The position numbers were made by a program, and so were the translations under genes. Source: Chitinophagaceae bacterium (lineage in GTDB: Bacteria; Bacteroidota; Bacteroidia; Chitinophagales; Chitinophagaceae). Taken from it: a DNA stretch of 18,909 nucleotides. This document shows, in pieces, positions 7,913-15,859 of this stretch (position 1 is the stretch's first letter; each line of letters starts with the position of its first letter). The DNA is taken from the NCBI GenBank assembly GCA_021738605.1, contig JAIPBY010000015.1:1-18909 (forward strand), written 5' to 3'. The notes under the pieces were generated by a model. It was not told the origin of the DNA and made no database searches. It saw only the letters and a list, made by a program, of their open reading frames with translations.

Positions 7913-7940
7913 TGCAAAGAAAAAATTATAAATAATACAC

Positions 7941-9395
7941 ATGAAAAGGAATTTACTCTATTTACTTTTAATCGTAGCGGTAATATTCAATACAACTTCC
8001 TGCACAAAAGATTTTGAAAAAATCAATATCGACCCCAATAGAATTGATCAAATCAGTCCTGGAACCTTGCTCAATCCGATTATCTTTAACATGGCCAGCT
8101 TTAACATGCAGCGGGCAGATGCCATTACATTCAATTTGATGCAGGTGGCGCTTCCATATCCTAGTGCCAGTGGAGGTATCCATCGCTATGATATTCAGGA
8201 GTCAACAGGAAACAGTGCTTGGTCTACCTCCTATCTTCAGCTAAACAATGTTCGTGAGATGTACAACAAGGCTGTTCAGGCCAATGATCCCAATTACAAA
8301 GCAATCGCCTTGATATTGAAATCATGGATCTATGCTAATTTAACGGACTGCTTTGGTGATGTACCCATGGAAGAGGCTGTATTGGGTGACGATTATATTT
8401 GGCATCCCAAATTCAATACGCAGAAAGAGGTTTATGCAAGAATGATCGCTGATTTAGATACTGCGAATACAATATTTAATACTGGAAAGTCAATGCTTTA
8501 TGGTACTGATATCCTTTATGCAAACAATGTATCGAAATGGAAAAAGTTTTCAAACTCTTTGAAAATGAGGATTCTCTTGAGAACTTCAAAACGGGCAGAC
8601 TTTAATGCGTATGCAGAAATTCGCAAGATGATCGATAATCCCACCACTTATCCTGTTTTTTCTGCCAACGATGATGCAGCGGCATTAAAGTTGACAGGAA
8701 TTACACCACTCGCTTCCCCTTGGGGGAGGCCTGTAGATTTTACCTCCTACAGGGCTGCTGGTAAGTTTTTCTTGGATAGCCTCAATTCAACCAATGATCC
8801 GCGCAGGCCTAAATTCACGACTATGGCAAGAAATGCAGCGGGATCAGCTACAATTGGTTACCAGGGAATTCCAAGTGGTTACAATGCCAGTACAGCTACC
8901 TTCAGTTTTATTCCATCCAATGTTAATCAGCTGTTGGTGACTGCCTCAGCCACAGCACCTGTGTACTGCCCATTGATGACGTATGCCGAAGTTGAGCTGA
9001 TCAAGGCCGAGGTTGAATTGGTCTACAGTAAAAACACTGCTGCAGCAAAAGCTGCATATGAAAAAGGCGTTAAAGCTGCTATCGAGCAATGGGGTCTTGT
9101 TGTTCCAGCTGATTATTTCACCAATGTGAACGCATCATTCAACAATAGTTTGCAGCGCATCATGATACAAAAATATTATGCATTATATTTTGTTGATTAT
9201 CAGCAATGGTTCGAGGTCAGGCGTACCGGATATCCTGTGATGCCCAAAGAGAGCGGTATGTTGAACAACAAAGTCCTCCCTGTGAGGTTCAAGTATCCAA
9301 TTGTGGTAAGATCAAATAACCCAGATAATTACAATAAAGCTGTACAATCTATTGGTGGAGACGATTTTAATACTAAACTTTGGTGGGAGAAATAA
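7941..9395 (+). CDS. SusD/RagB-family surface lipoprotein (SusD-like 2)
   Basis: This 484-residue substrate-binding lipoprotein would sit as a lid on the SusC barrel encoded just upstream. The lipoprotein signal is clear: a basic start (MKR), a hydrophobic core, and a lipobox ending in C21 (NTTSC), followed by TKDFE, whose acidic residues fit Bacteroidota surface export. The mature start DFEKINIDPN and the PGTLLNPIIFNM and QWFEVRRTGYP segments match the SusD-like 2 family (PF12771-like) and not classical starch SusD. The body is alpha-helical with TPR-like segments, as in the family. The leader upstream of the ATG is A-rich with no Shine-Dalgarno sequence. It is followed after 22 nt by an exported phosphoesterase, so the pair may capture a phosphonate or phosphate ester. 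The ligand cannot be deduced from sequence. Confidence 0.92.
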   Translation: MKRNLLYLLLIVAVIFNTTSCTKDFEKINIDPNRIDQISPGTLLNPIIFNMASFNMQRADAITFNLMQVALPYPSASGGIHRYDIQESTGNSAWSTSYLQLNNVREMYNKAVQANDPNYKAIALILKSWIYANLTDCFGDVPMEEAVLGDDYIWHPKFNTQKEVYARMIADLDTANTIFNTGKSMLYGTDILYANNVSKWKKFSNSLKMRILLRTSKRADFNAYAEIRKMIDNPTTYPVFSANDDAAALKLTGITPLASPWGRPVDFTSYRAAGKFFLDSLNSTNDPRRPKFTTMARNAAGSATIGYQGIPSGYNASTATFSFIPSNVNQLLVTASATAPVYCPLMTYAEVELIKAEVELVYSKNTAAAKAAYEKGVKAAIEQWGLVVPADYFTNVNASFNNSLQRIMIQKYYALYFVDYQQWFEVRRTGYPVMPKESGMLNNKVLPVRFKYPIVVRSNNPDNYNKAVQSIGGDDFNTKLWWEK

Positions 9396-9417
9396 TTTAA
9401 CCTGACAATCTGAAACA

Positions 9418-11835
9418 ATGAAAAAAAATATTTTTAGTTTTTTTATAGCAATCCTGATTTTTTCAGTGTTGAACGCACAGCAGATGCAGCCACAGGTTAC
9501 CCTGCCCAACGGCTGGAAATTAAGTCCTGCGGGAAAATCATTTGGCTTGGGAGACCTTCCCCTGAACCTTGCGATCAACAAGTCGGCAACATTCATGGCA
9601 GTAACCAACAATGGCCAGAGTACGCAAAGCATTCAATTGATTGATATCAAGGCTGAAAAAGTCGTTGATTCAGTCAATATAGAAAAATCATGGTATGGAC
9701 TTGCCTTTTCTTCGGATGATAAAACTTTTTACGTTTCTGGCGGTCATGACAACAGAATCCTGAAGTATGAAATCCAGCAGAGAAAACTGAAACGTGTTGA
9801 CAGCATTGTATTGGACAAGCCATGGCCAGTAAGGGTTGGTCCTTCCGGGATTGCAGTTGATGATGCCCGGCAGCGTCTTTATGTTGTGAGCAGAGAGAAC
9901 AAGGCTTTTTATACCATCGACCTGAAGTCCAATAAAATTATTGGACAATTGGGTTTGGATGCTGAAGCATACGATTGTAAACTCTCCACCAGTGGAAAAG
10001 AGTTGTACATCAGTTGCTGGGGATGTGATAAGTTACTGGTTTATGATCTTGTAAACGGAAGCTGGAAAAGACCCATTACTGTGGGAGATAATCCCAATGA
10101 AATATTGCTTTCTTCAAACGGTAAATTGCTCTACGTGTGCAATTCCAATGACAACACTGTATCGGTGGTTGATCTTTCAAGCAAGCAGGTCATTGAAACA
10201 TTGGATGTAGCATTGTATCCCAACTCACCCAGTGGATCTACTACCAACAGTCTTGCATTGGATACAAAGACCAGGCGCTTGTATATCGCCAATGCCAATA
10301 ACAATTGTATTGCTGTTTTTGATGTAACAACTCCTGGTAAAAGCATACCCAAAGGATTCATTCCTGTAGGATGGTATCCTACTTCGGTCCGCTTTGTCAA
10401 CAACAAATTGTGGGTAGCCAATGGAAAGGGAATGAGTTCCCTGCCCAATGCATTTGGTCCTTCTCCCATCAGGAAAAGAGAAGAGGTGATTCATCATGGA
10501 TTTGCAACCAAAGACCCTTCGCAGGTCGAATACATTGGCGGTTTATTCAAGGGTACCATGAGCGTAATCAAGCCGCCTACGCAGCTTGAGCTTGACATCT
10601 ATACAAAAGCTGTTTATAGAAATAGTCCATATTCTACTCAAAAAACAGCATTGGCAGATGCAACGGCACCTGGATTTCCCATTCCGGTTACGATGAATAA
10701 AACTTCACCCATCAAACATGTTTTCTATATCATCAAGGAAAACCGCACCTATGACCAGGTATTGGCAGATGTCAAGGGTGGCAATGGGGATACATCCTTG
10801 CTGTTGTTTGGCAAGAAAATAACCCCCAACCAGCACGCGATTGTTGAGTCGTTTGTGTTGCTGGATAATTTTTTTGTGGATGCAGAAGTGAGCGCCGATG
10901 GACACAATTGGAGCATGGGGGCATATGCTACAGATTATCTTGAAAAGACTTGGCCAACAAGTTATGGTTCACGTGGAGGGACCTATGGCGGTGAAGGGGA
11001 AAGGGAGATTGCCAACAACAAAGGTGGGTTTATTTGGAACAATTGTTACCGCTATGGCGTGACCTTCAGGACCTATGGTGAATTCATGGCAGACAGCAAG
11101 CCAACGCTTCCCATTCTTGAGAACAACAATTGTGCAAGTTTTCCTGGCTATGGGTTGACCATCGCTGACACCACTAGGTTCAGGTTTTGGAAACATGATT
11201 TTGATTCTTTGTTGTCCATCAACAAGGTGCCGCAATTCAATACCATCCGTTTTGGCAATGACCATACTGAGGGGATAAGATTTGGGCGACCTTCTCCATT
11301 TGCGCATGTTGCAGACAATGATCTTGCAGTTGGTCTCTTCATCGAGGCACTTTCCAAAAGCCCGATATGGAATGAATCAGCTGTATTTATACTTGAAGAC
11401 GATGCACAAAATGGAGCAGACCATGTAGATGCACACAGAAGTACTGCCTATGTTGCAGGAGGTTTTGTGAAGAGAGGCTTTGTCGATCATACGCCCTATA
11501 CAACAACTTCGATGCTAAGGACCATGGAATTGATCCTTGGAATGGGCCCCATGACACAGTATGATGCTGCTGCAACACCGATGTGGAGGTGTTTCGATTC
11601 AACAGCAAAACCTTTTCCATTCAAAGCAATTGTCCCTTCCATCGATTTGAAGCAAAAAAATACAGCGAGAAATGAATGGCAAAAAAAGTCTGAGCAATTC
11701 AATTTTGCAAAGGAAGACAGCAACAATGATATTGAGTTCAATAGAGTTCTCTGGCATGGGATAAAAGGGGATATACCTTTTCCGGGTCCACGCAGGTCAG
11801 CTTTTTTGACAGTTACCAATACAGAAAAAGACTAG
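9418..11835 (+). CDS. Exported YncE-like beta-propeller / phosphoesterase fusion
   Basis: This 805-residue two-domain exported protein has a signal peptide at about 1-20 (cleavage likely before QQM). Residues 45-345 are a YVTN/YncE beta-propeller with repeats such as GIAVDDARQRLYVVS, LYVCNSNDNTVSVVDL and RLYIANANNNCIAVFDV. Residues 430-725 form an AcpA/phospholipase-C-like phosphoesterase domain of the alkaline-phosphatase fold (PF04185-like). Likely metal and catalytic residues are E441-N442 in ENRTYD, S492 and H496 in VSADGH (S492 is the candidate nucleophile), and the EDDAQNGADHVDAHR cluster at 660-674. The fusion is known in Bacteroidota as bifunctional YncE/alkaline-phosphatase-family proteins. 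It starts 22 nt after susD and ends 1 nt before the FAD oxidoreductase gene. It could hydrolyse phosphate or phosphonate esters outside the cytoplasm, freeing a head group for uptake. True C-P cleavage, as in PhnA of the same superfamily, is possible but nothing here shows it. Confidence 0.85.
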   Translation: MKKNIFSFFIAILIFSVLNAQQMQPQVTLPNGWKLSPAGKSFGLGDLPLNLAINKSATFMAVTNNGQSTQSIQLIDIKAEKVVDSVNIEKSWYGLAFSSDDKTFYVSGGHDNRILKYEIQQRKLKRVDSIVLDKPWPVRVGPSGIAVDDARQRLYVVSRENKAFYTIDLKSNKIIGQLGLDAEAYDCKLSTSGKELYISCWGCDKLLVYDLVNGSWKRPITVGDNPNEILLSSNGKLLYVCNSNDNTVSVVDLSSKQVIETLDVALYPNSPSGSTTNSLALDTKTRRLYIANANNNCIAVFDVTTPGKSIPKGFIPVGWYPTSVRFVNNKLWVANGKGMSSLPNAFGPSPIRKREEVIHHGFATKDPSQVEYIGGLFKGTMSVIKPPTQLELDIYTKAVYRNSPYSTQKTALADATAPGFPIPVTMNKTSPIKHVFYIIKENRTYDQVLADVKGGNGDTSLLLFGKKITPNQHAIVESFVLLDNFFVDAEVSADGHNWSMGAYATDYLEKTWPTSYGSRGGTYGGEGEREIANNKGGFIWNNCYRYGVTFRTYGEFMADSKPTLPILENNNCASFPGYGLTIADTTRFRFWKHDFDSLLSINKVPQFNTIRFGNDHTEGIRFGRPSPFAHVADNDLAVGLFIEALSKSPIWNESAVFILEDDAQNGADHVDAHRSTAYVAGGFVKRGFVDHTPYTTTSMLRTMELILGMGPMTQYDAAATPMWRCFDSTAKPFPFKAIVPSIDLKQKNTARNEWQKKSEQFNFAKEDSNNDIEFNRVLWHGIKGDIPFPGPRRSAFLTVTNTEKD

Positions 11836-11836
11836 T

Positions 11837-12979
11837 ATGATTTTTATGGGATTTGATGCAATTGTAATTGGAGCGGGAATCGTTGGATTGGCAACCTCCA
11901 GGGCATTGGCTGTGAGAGGTAAAAAAGTGTTGGTGATTGATCGCAGCTCCTTTGCAGTAGGAGCCTCTATCAGAAATTTTGGTATGATCTGGCCCATTGG
12001 TCAGGCTGATGGTAAAATGTACGAAAGGGCAATGTTGTCCCAGTCCATCTGGAAGGAAATCGCTGCAGCATCGGGGATATGGCATGATCCGGTAGGGTCT
12101 TTTCATCTTGCTTATTCCGATTTGGAAATGGAAGTATTGGAGTCGTTTCGCGACTCGGTTAAAAATACAAGGAACTATACCTTGATGTCTCCACCTGAAG
12201 CCTCCGTGCATTCAACGTCAATTGTTCAAAATGGACTTAAAGGTGGTCTCTACAGCCCTGATGAGATGATTGTTGATTCACCAACAGCCATCAAGGCTTT
12301 ACCAGCTTTCCTCCACCAACAGTATGGTGTGGAATTCATTTGGGATACCCATGTTCAGCAGGTGGAAACCGGAAAGGTGTATAGTGGAAACAAGGTTTTT
12401 GAAGCTGACGAAATCTATGTTTGTAACGGGCCAGATTTTGAAAATCTTTTTCCGGAAACATACGCCGCTATACCCATAACCAAATGCAAATTGCAAATGA
12501 TGCGTATGGGGGTACAACCCAATGGATGGAGGATGGGACCTTCTCTTTGCGGAGGATTATCACTAACCCATTATGCCAGTTTTTCGGCTGCAGGAGAACC
12601 ATTGCAGCGTTTAAAGCAGCACATTGAGGAAACAATGCCTGATTATGTTAAATGGGGGATTCATGTGATGGTTTCTCAGAATGCATCAGGAGAATTGATT
12701 ATTGGAGATTCTCACGAATACGGGCTTACCCATGATCCTTTTGAGAAGTCATTTATCAATGAGTTGATCTTGAAATACCTGTCTGGTTTCGCAAGGTTCC
12801 AAGAGGAAAAAATTACGGTGAACTGGAATGGCGTTTATGCCAAACTAAAAGATGGCAGAACAGAAATTGTAACATCTCCAGTAGCCGGAGTAACCATTAT
12901 AAATGGATTGGGCGGGGCCGGAATGACCCTTTCATTTGGACTTGCAGAGCAGTTGATAGCGGGTAATTATGTTCCTTAA
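11837..12979 (+). CDS. FAD-dependent amine oxidoreductase, phosphonate-associated (TIGR03364-like)
   Basis: This 380-residue flavoenzyme belongs to the D-amino-acid-oxidase (DAO) fold. It has the dinucleotide-binding motif GAGIVG at 12-17, an acidic residue closing the second strand (D35 in VIDR), the family signature GASIRNFGMIWPIGQ (42-56), and the C-terminal FAD-contacting segment NGLGGAGMTLSFGLAEQL. That signature is what I associate with TIGR03364, a family repeatedly found in phosphonate clusters. As I recall, studied relatives oxidatively deaminate 2-aminoethylphosphonate or its N-methyl form to phosphonoacetaldehyde. Here it would replace the absent transaminase PhnW and feed the two phosphonatase-like hydrolases. 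The ATG at 11837 is 1 nt after the phosphoesterase stop; an in-frame ATG at 11846 is a possible alternative start. No signal peptide is evident, so it acts in the cytoplasm. Sarcosine- or glycine-type substrates remain an alternative. Confidence 0.85.
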   Translation: MIFMGFDAIVIGAGIVGLATSRALAVRGKKVLVIDRSSFAVGASIRNFGMIWPIGQADGKMYERAMLSQSIWKEIAAASGIWHDPVGSFHLAYSDLEMEVLESFRDSVKNTRNYTLMSPPEASVHSTSIVQNGLKGGLYSPDEMIVDSPTAIKALPAFLHQQYGVEFIWDTHVQQVETGKVYSGNKVFEADEIYVCNGPDFENLFPETYAAIPITKCKLQMMRMGVQPNGWRMGPSLCGGLSLTHYASFSAAGEPLQRLKQHIEETMPDYVKWGIHVMVSQNASGELIIGDSHEYGLTHDPFEKSFINELILKYLSGFARFQEEKITVNWNGVYAKLKDGRTEIVTSPVAGVTIINGLGGAGMTLSFGLAEQLIAGNYVP

Positions 12980-12999
12980 TCTTAAGTACACAATTAATT

Positions 13000-13011
13000 A
13001 AGAAATTTCTT
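13000..13011. repeat. AT-rich palindromes in gap before PHP gene
   Basis: The 78-nt gap 12980-13057 contains the perfect 12-base palindrome AAGAAATTTCTT, directly next to TTAATTAA (12994-13001). It is too AT-rich and lacks a T-run, so it does not look like a strong terminator. A role as an operator half-site pair is conceivable, but chance is likely in such AT-rich DNA. I see no convincing promoter in this gap. Confidence 0.2.
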
Positions 13012-13057
13012 GCATTCAATCAACAATAAGAAAACAATGTCTTTCTAGTTTCATGGG

Positions 13058-14305
13058 GTGAAAAAAGTCCTTTTTGCCTTCTTTCTGGCATTTTCTTTAT
13101 TAGTTTGCTGGCTGCTTGTAGATCAGTATTTGCTTTGCCCTCGTTACAGTTTTGCTGATCCTCATCCTTTTCGAGGGGATAAAATCATCAATCCATACGA
13201 GGGTGCTGATTTTCAAGATGTTTCAACAGCCAATTTTCATGCCCATACAAAATCATGGGGTGGTTTGACCAATGGAAAGGGCAATTCATCTGATGTCTGG
13301 AAACGCTATGACAGCCTTGGACATACCTTTCATGCAGTTTCCCAATACCATTCAATAGACACTTTTAACAGGGAAAAGCAAAATTATGTTCCGGTCTATG
13401 AGCATGGCTACAATTTAAAGAAGACGCATCAATTGGTGATAGGTGCTAAACGGATTGTTTGGAAAGATTATATTTTTCCACAGACCCTGCACAATAAACA
13501 ATTTATTTTGCATGAGATGGCGAAGGATACGGGCAATCTAGTTGTGCTCAATCATCCGGCAGTAAGAAGCGGGTACGATGTAAATGACTTAAAACTACTG
13601 CATTACTACGATCATATTGAGCTGCTAAATCCCTCTGCACAATCAATCTCACATTGGGATACTGCACTGACTGCTGGTAAGAAAATTTTTGTTCTAGGGA
13701 ATGATGATAACCACAACATCTTTAATGACAATGCTATTGGCCGGTTCACCACCCTCATTTTTGGCGCCTCATTCGATAGCAAAAAAATGATAGACAAGAT
13801 GAAAAAGGGTCAGAGTGTTGCCGTTTGGCTTCCACAAATCCACAATGAAACCCTTGCAAACAAACGCACAAAACTGCATAACCTGCGTTCTTTGTTTTCA
13901 GGCATATCTGTTGTCGATTCAATGTTGGCAATCAATTTAACCAAGGAGATTGCTGAAATAAGGGTGATTGGTAATCATGGACAACTCAAACTGAAGCAAA
14001 GAAATATCTCATCCCTGTCATTTCCCTTCTCTATCAATGATCCTTATTTAAGGGTAGAACTATCTACTGAAGATGGTACAATATTGTACCTGAATCCTAT
14101 TTACAGGGATGCAGGAGATGGTGACCAAGGGCGAAATATGATGGCAACGAACTTTATCAGCCGTGACAGGTCAAATCCGCTGATGGAAAGTTTCGCATTG
14201 GCCTCTATGATAGGACTATTTGTTTCTGTTCGCAATGTAAGAAAGCGCAAGAAGATGAGTTTTAAGAACATGAATATTGATACAACCGGCATGAGCCTTG
14301 GATAA
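13058..14305 (+). CDS. Membrane-anchored PHP-domain hydrolase (GTG start)
   Basis: This 415-residue protein carries a PHP (polymerase and histidinol phosphatase)-type metal site. The ligands appear in the usual order: H61-A-H63 in NFHAHTK, H98 in YHS, E115-H116, H166 in LNHP, E188, and D216-D217-x-H219 in LGNDDNH. PHP domains typically use these residues to hold two or three metals for phosphoester hydrolysis. The N-terminus is a basic/hydrophobic signal anchor (about 4-27). A hydrophobic segment at about 379-390 is followed by basic VRKRKK, so the catalytic domain is probably periplasmic and tethered to the inner membrane. The start must be GTG at 13058: an in-frame TAG sits at 13046 and no in-frame ATG follows until about codon 154. 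The stop is 9 nt before the glycosyltransferase gene. The substrate is unknown. Involvement in phosphonate use is only suggested by location. Confidence 0.75.
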   Translation: MKKVLFAFFLAFSLLVCWLLVDQYLLCPRYSFADPHPFRGDKIINPYEGADFQDVSTANFHAHTKSWGGLTNGKGNSSDVWKRYDSLGHTFHAVSQYHSIDTFNREKQNYVPVYEHGYNLKKTHQLVIGAKRIVWKDYIFPQTLHNKQFILHEMAKDTGNLVVLNHPAVRSGYDVNDLKLLHYYDHIELLNPSAQSISHWDTALTAGKKIFVLGNDDNHNIFNDNAIGRFTTLIFGASFDSKKMIDKMKKGQSVAVWLPQIHNETLANKRTKLHNLRSLFSGISVVDSMLAINLTKEIAEIRVIGNHGQLKLKQRNISSLSFPFSINDPYLRVELSTEDGTILYLNPIYRDAGDGDQGRNMMATNFISRDRSNPLMESFALASMIGLFVSVRNVRKRKKMSFKNMNIDTTGMSLG

Positions 14306-14314
14306 ATTGATCTG

Positions 14315-15814
14315 ATGAATGCAAGAAGTCTTGTGGTACTTTGTTTTGTCACTTTTCTAGTTCGAGGAACAATTGCTGCATTGCTTCCCCTGGGCAATGA
14401 CGAGGTCTATTATATAATGTATGCACGTTTTCCTGATTTTCATTACTATGATCATCCCTTGCTGATTGGATGGGCCATAAAGCTTTCAACCTGGAATTTT
14501 AAGTTTCAGCATCCTTTTTTTTATCGGTTGCCTGCAATTTTACTTTCAATTCCTACAACTGTTTTTGTATATAAAATTGCAAGTGCCATCAGAAAGCCAA
14601 AAGCAGGATGGGTAGCTGCTTGCATGTTTTCTGCTTCATTTTATGGTTCCGTAATTGCCGGTGTTTTTGCAATGCCAGATTCCATAATGGTTTTTTTCTG
14701 GACATTTTCTGTTTTTATTGCCACCCATATTTTCATTTCAGACAAGCATAGGCCAGAAGACAAGAATGAATTGATTCTCTGGTTTGGCTTGGTTGTTGGA
14801 TTGGCTGCTTTGGCCAAAATTCATGCTGTTTTTTTATGGATAAGTTTCATCGGATTTGCGATTTTTCGCAAACGTGAATTGTTTAAAAAATGGGAATTTT
14901 GGGTAGGGTTGGGGATTACCTCACTAGCATTCCTACCCATTTTACTTTGGAATTTTCAAAACGATTGGGTGCATTTTAATTTCTATGCATCCAGGGTTGG
15001 CACCCAATCTGGCTTCCGTCCAGACTTGTTTTTGAGGGAGCTCCTGGGCGAATTAGGCTATCAGGGGCCAATCGTGTTTTCGTGCATTCTCATCTTTGGC
15101 TTATTTAAGTCAGGAACTGCTGTAAAAAGGAATGAGAAATTCTTTTTGATGTGGATGGCATTTCCATTGATTTTTTTCATCTTGGGTTTGTCTTTATTCC
15201 GTGAAACATTGCCTCACTGGAGTGGGCCTGCATACGTATCCTTAATTGTGTTATCGTCCATCACAATGGTAGACATTCTAAAGGTTAAGAAAATTGGTAT
15301 ATGGATTTGGGGATCATTTTCTTTCATGCTGATTGCGTTGATATTGGGTATGATGCTCATTTTTTACTATCCTGGTACCATCGGTTCAACCAAGAATTCC
15401 TCAAACTACGGAAGTGGAGACTTTACGCTGGATATGTATGGCTGGGAAAAGTCTGGAAATCAAATAGCAGCTTATATTGGGAATAATCACCTGAATAACT
15501 TGCCAATGTATAGCCATCAATGGTTTCCAGCGGCACACCTGGATGAATATTTGTGCAGAAAAACTGGGAATAAATTGTTTGCTGTTGGTCCCATTGAGCA
15601 GATTCACCAATACAAATGGATCAATGCCAAACGTGGCGGTATTCCCACTTCTGACTCGGCGCTTTTTGTTGTGCCGAGCAATTATTTTCGTGATCCTGTT
15701 GGCCTATATGGAAATTCATTTGCTTCAATTGAGCTCCTGAAAAAGTTTCCACAATACCGGGGAGGGCGTTTGACAAGGTATTTTTATTTGTATTTAATGC
15801 ACCAAAGAAAATGA
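14315..15814 (+). CDS. ArnT/PMT-like membrane glycosyltransferase (GT-C fold)
   Basis: This 499-residue polytopic inner-membrane protein has about ten hydrophobic helices and a soluble C-terminal tail of about 130 residues. It resembles the PMT_2/GT39-GT83 family (dolichyl-phosphate-mannose-protein mannosyltransferase and ArnT). The first periplasmic loop carries acidic residues D29-E30 in GNDEVYY, followed by YYDHPLLIGW, the conserved signature of this GT-C family that forms the active site. These enzymes move a sugar from a polyprenyl-phosphate donor to a lipid or protein on the periplasmic side. The gene follows the PHP gene by 9 nt and both products face the periplasm, suggesting a joint role in modifying or recycling an envelope lipid or glycan. 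Acceptor and sugar cannot be told. It is followed after 45 nt by a secreted BNR protein gene. Confidence 0.85.
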   Translation: MNARSLVVLCFVTFLVRGTIAALLPLGNDEVYYIMYARFPDFHYYDHPLLIGWAIKLSTWNFKFQHPFFYRLPAILLSIPTTVFVYKIASAIRKPKAGWVAACMFSASFYGSVIAGVFAMPDSIMVFFWTFSVFIATHIFISDKHRPEDKNELILWFGLVVGLAALAKIHAVFLWISFIGFAIFRKRELFKKWEFWVGLGITSLAFLPILLWNFQNDWVHFNFYASRVGTQSGFRPDLFLRELLGELGYQGPIVFSCILIFGLFKSGTAVKRNEKFFLMWMAFPLIFFILGLSLFRETLPHWSGPAYVSLIVLSSITMVDILKVKKIGIWIWGSFSFMLIALILGMMLIFYYPGTIGSTKNSSNYGSGDFTLDMYGWEKSGNQIAAYIGNNHLNNLPMYSHQWFPAAHLDEYLCRKTGNKLFAVGPIEQIHQYKWINAKRGGIPTSDSALFVVPSNYFRDPVGLYGNSFASIELLKKFPQYRGGRLTRYFYLYLMHQRK

Positions 15815-15819
15815 CACTC

Positions 15820-15851
15820 TTTTTGAATTCCGTAACTTGGGGATTCAAAAA
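15820..15851 (+). other. 12-bp stem-loop just upstream of the BNR-protein start
   Basis: TTTTTGAATTCC (15820-15831) pairs with GGGATTCAAAAA (15840-15851) around an 8-nt loop, with one G-U pair. The hairpin ends 8 nt before the ATG at 15860. It is not a standard intrinsic terminator on either strand, because the T-run is on the 5' arm and the A-run on the 3' arm, with no T-tract after it. A leader structure affecting translation or mRNA ends is possible. Confidence 0.4.
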
Positions 15852-15859
15852 CAAAGGTC

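Noticed and set aside
15815..15859. Hairpin read as a rho-independent terminator
   Set aside because: The stem is AT-rich, with the T-run on the 5' arm and no T-tract following the 3' arm on either strand.
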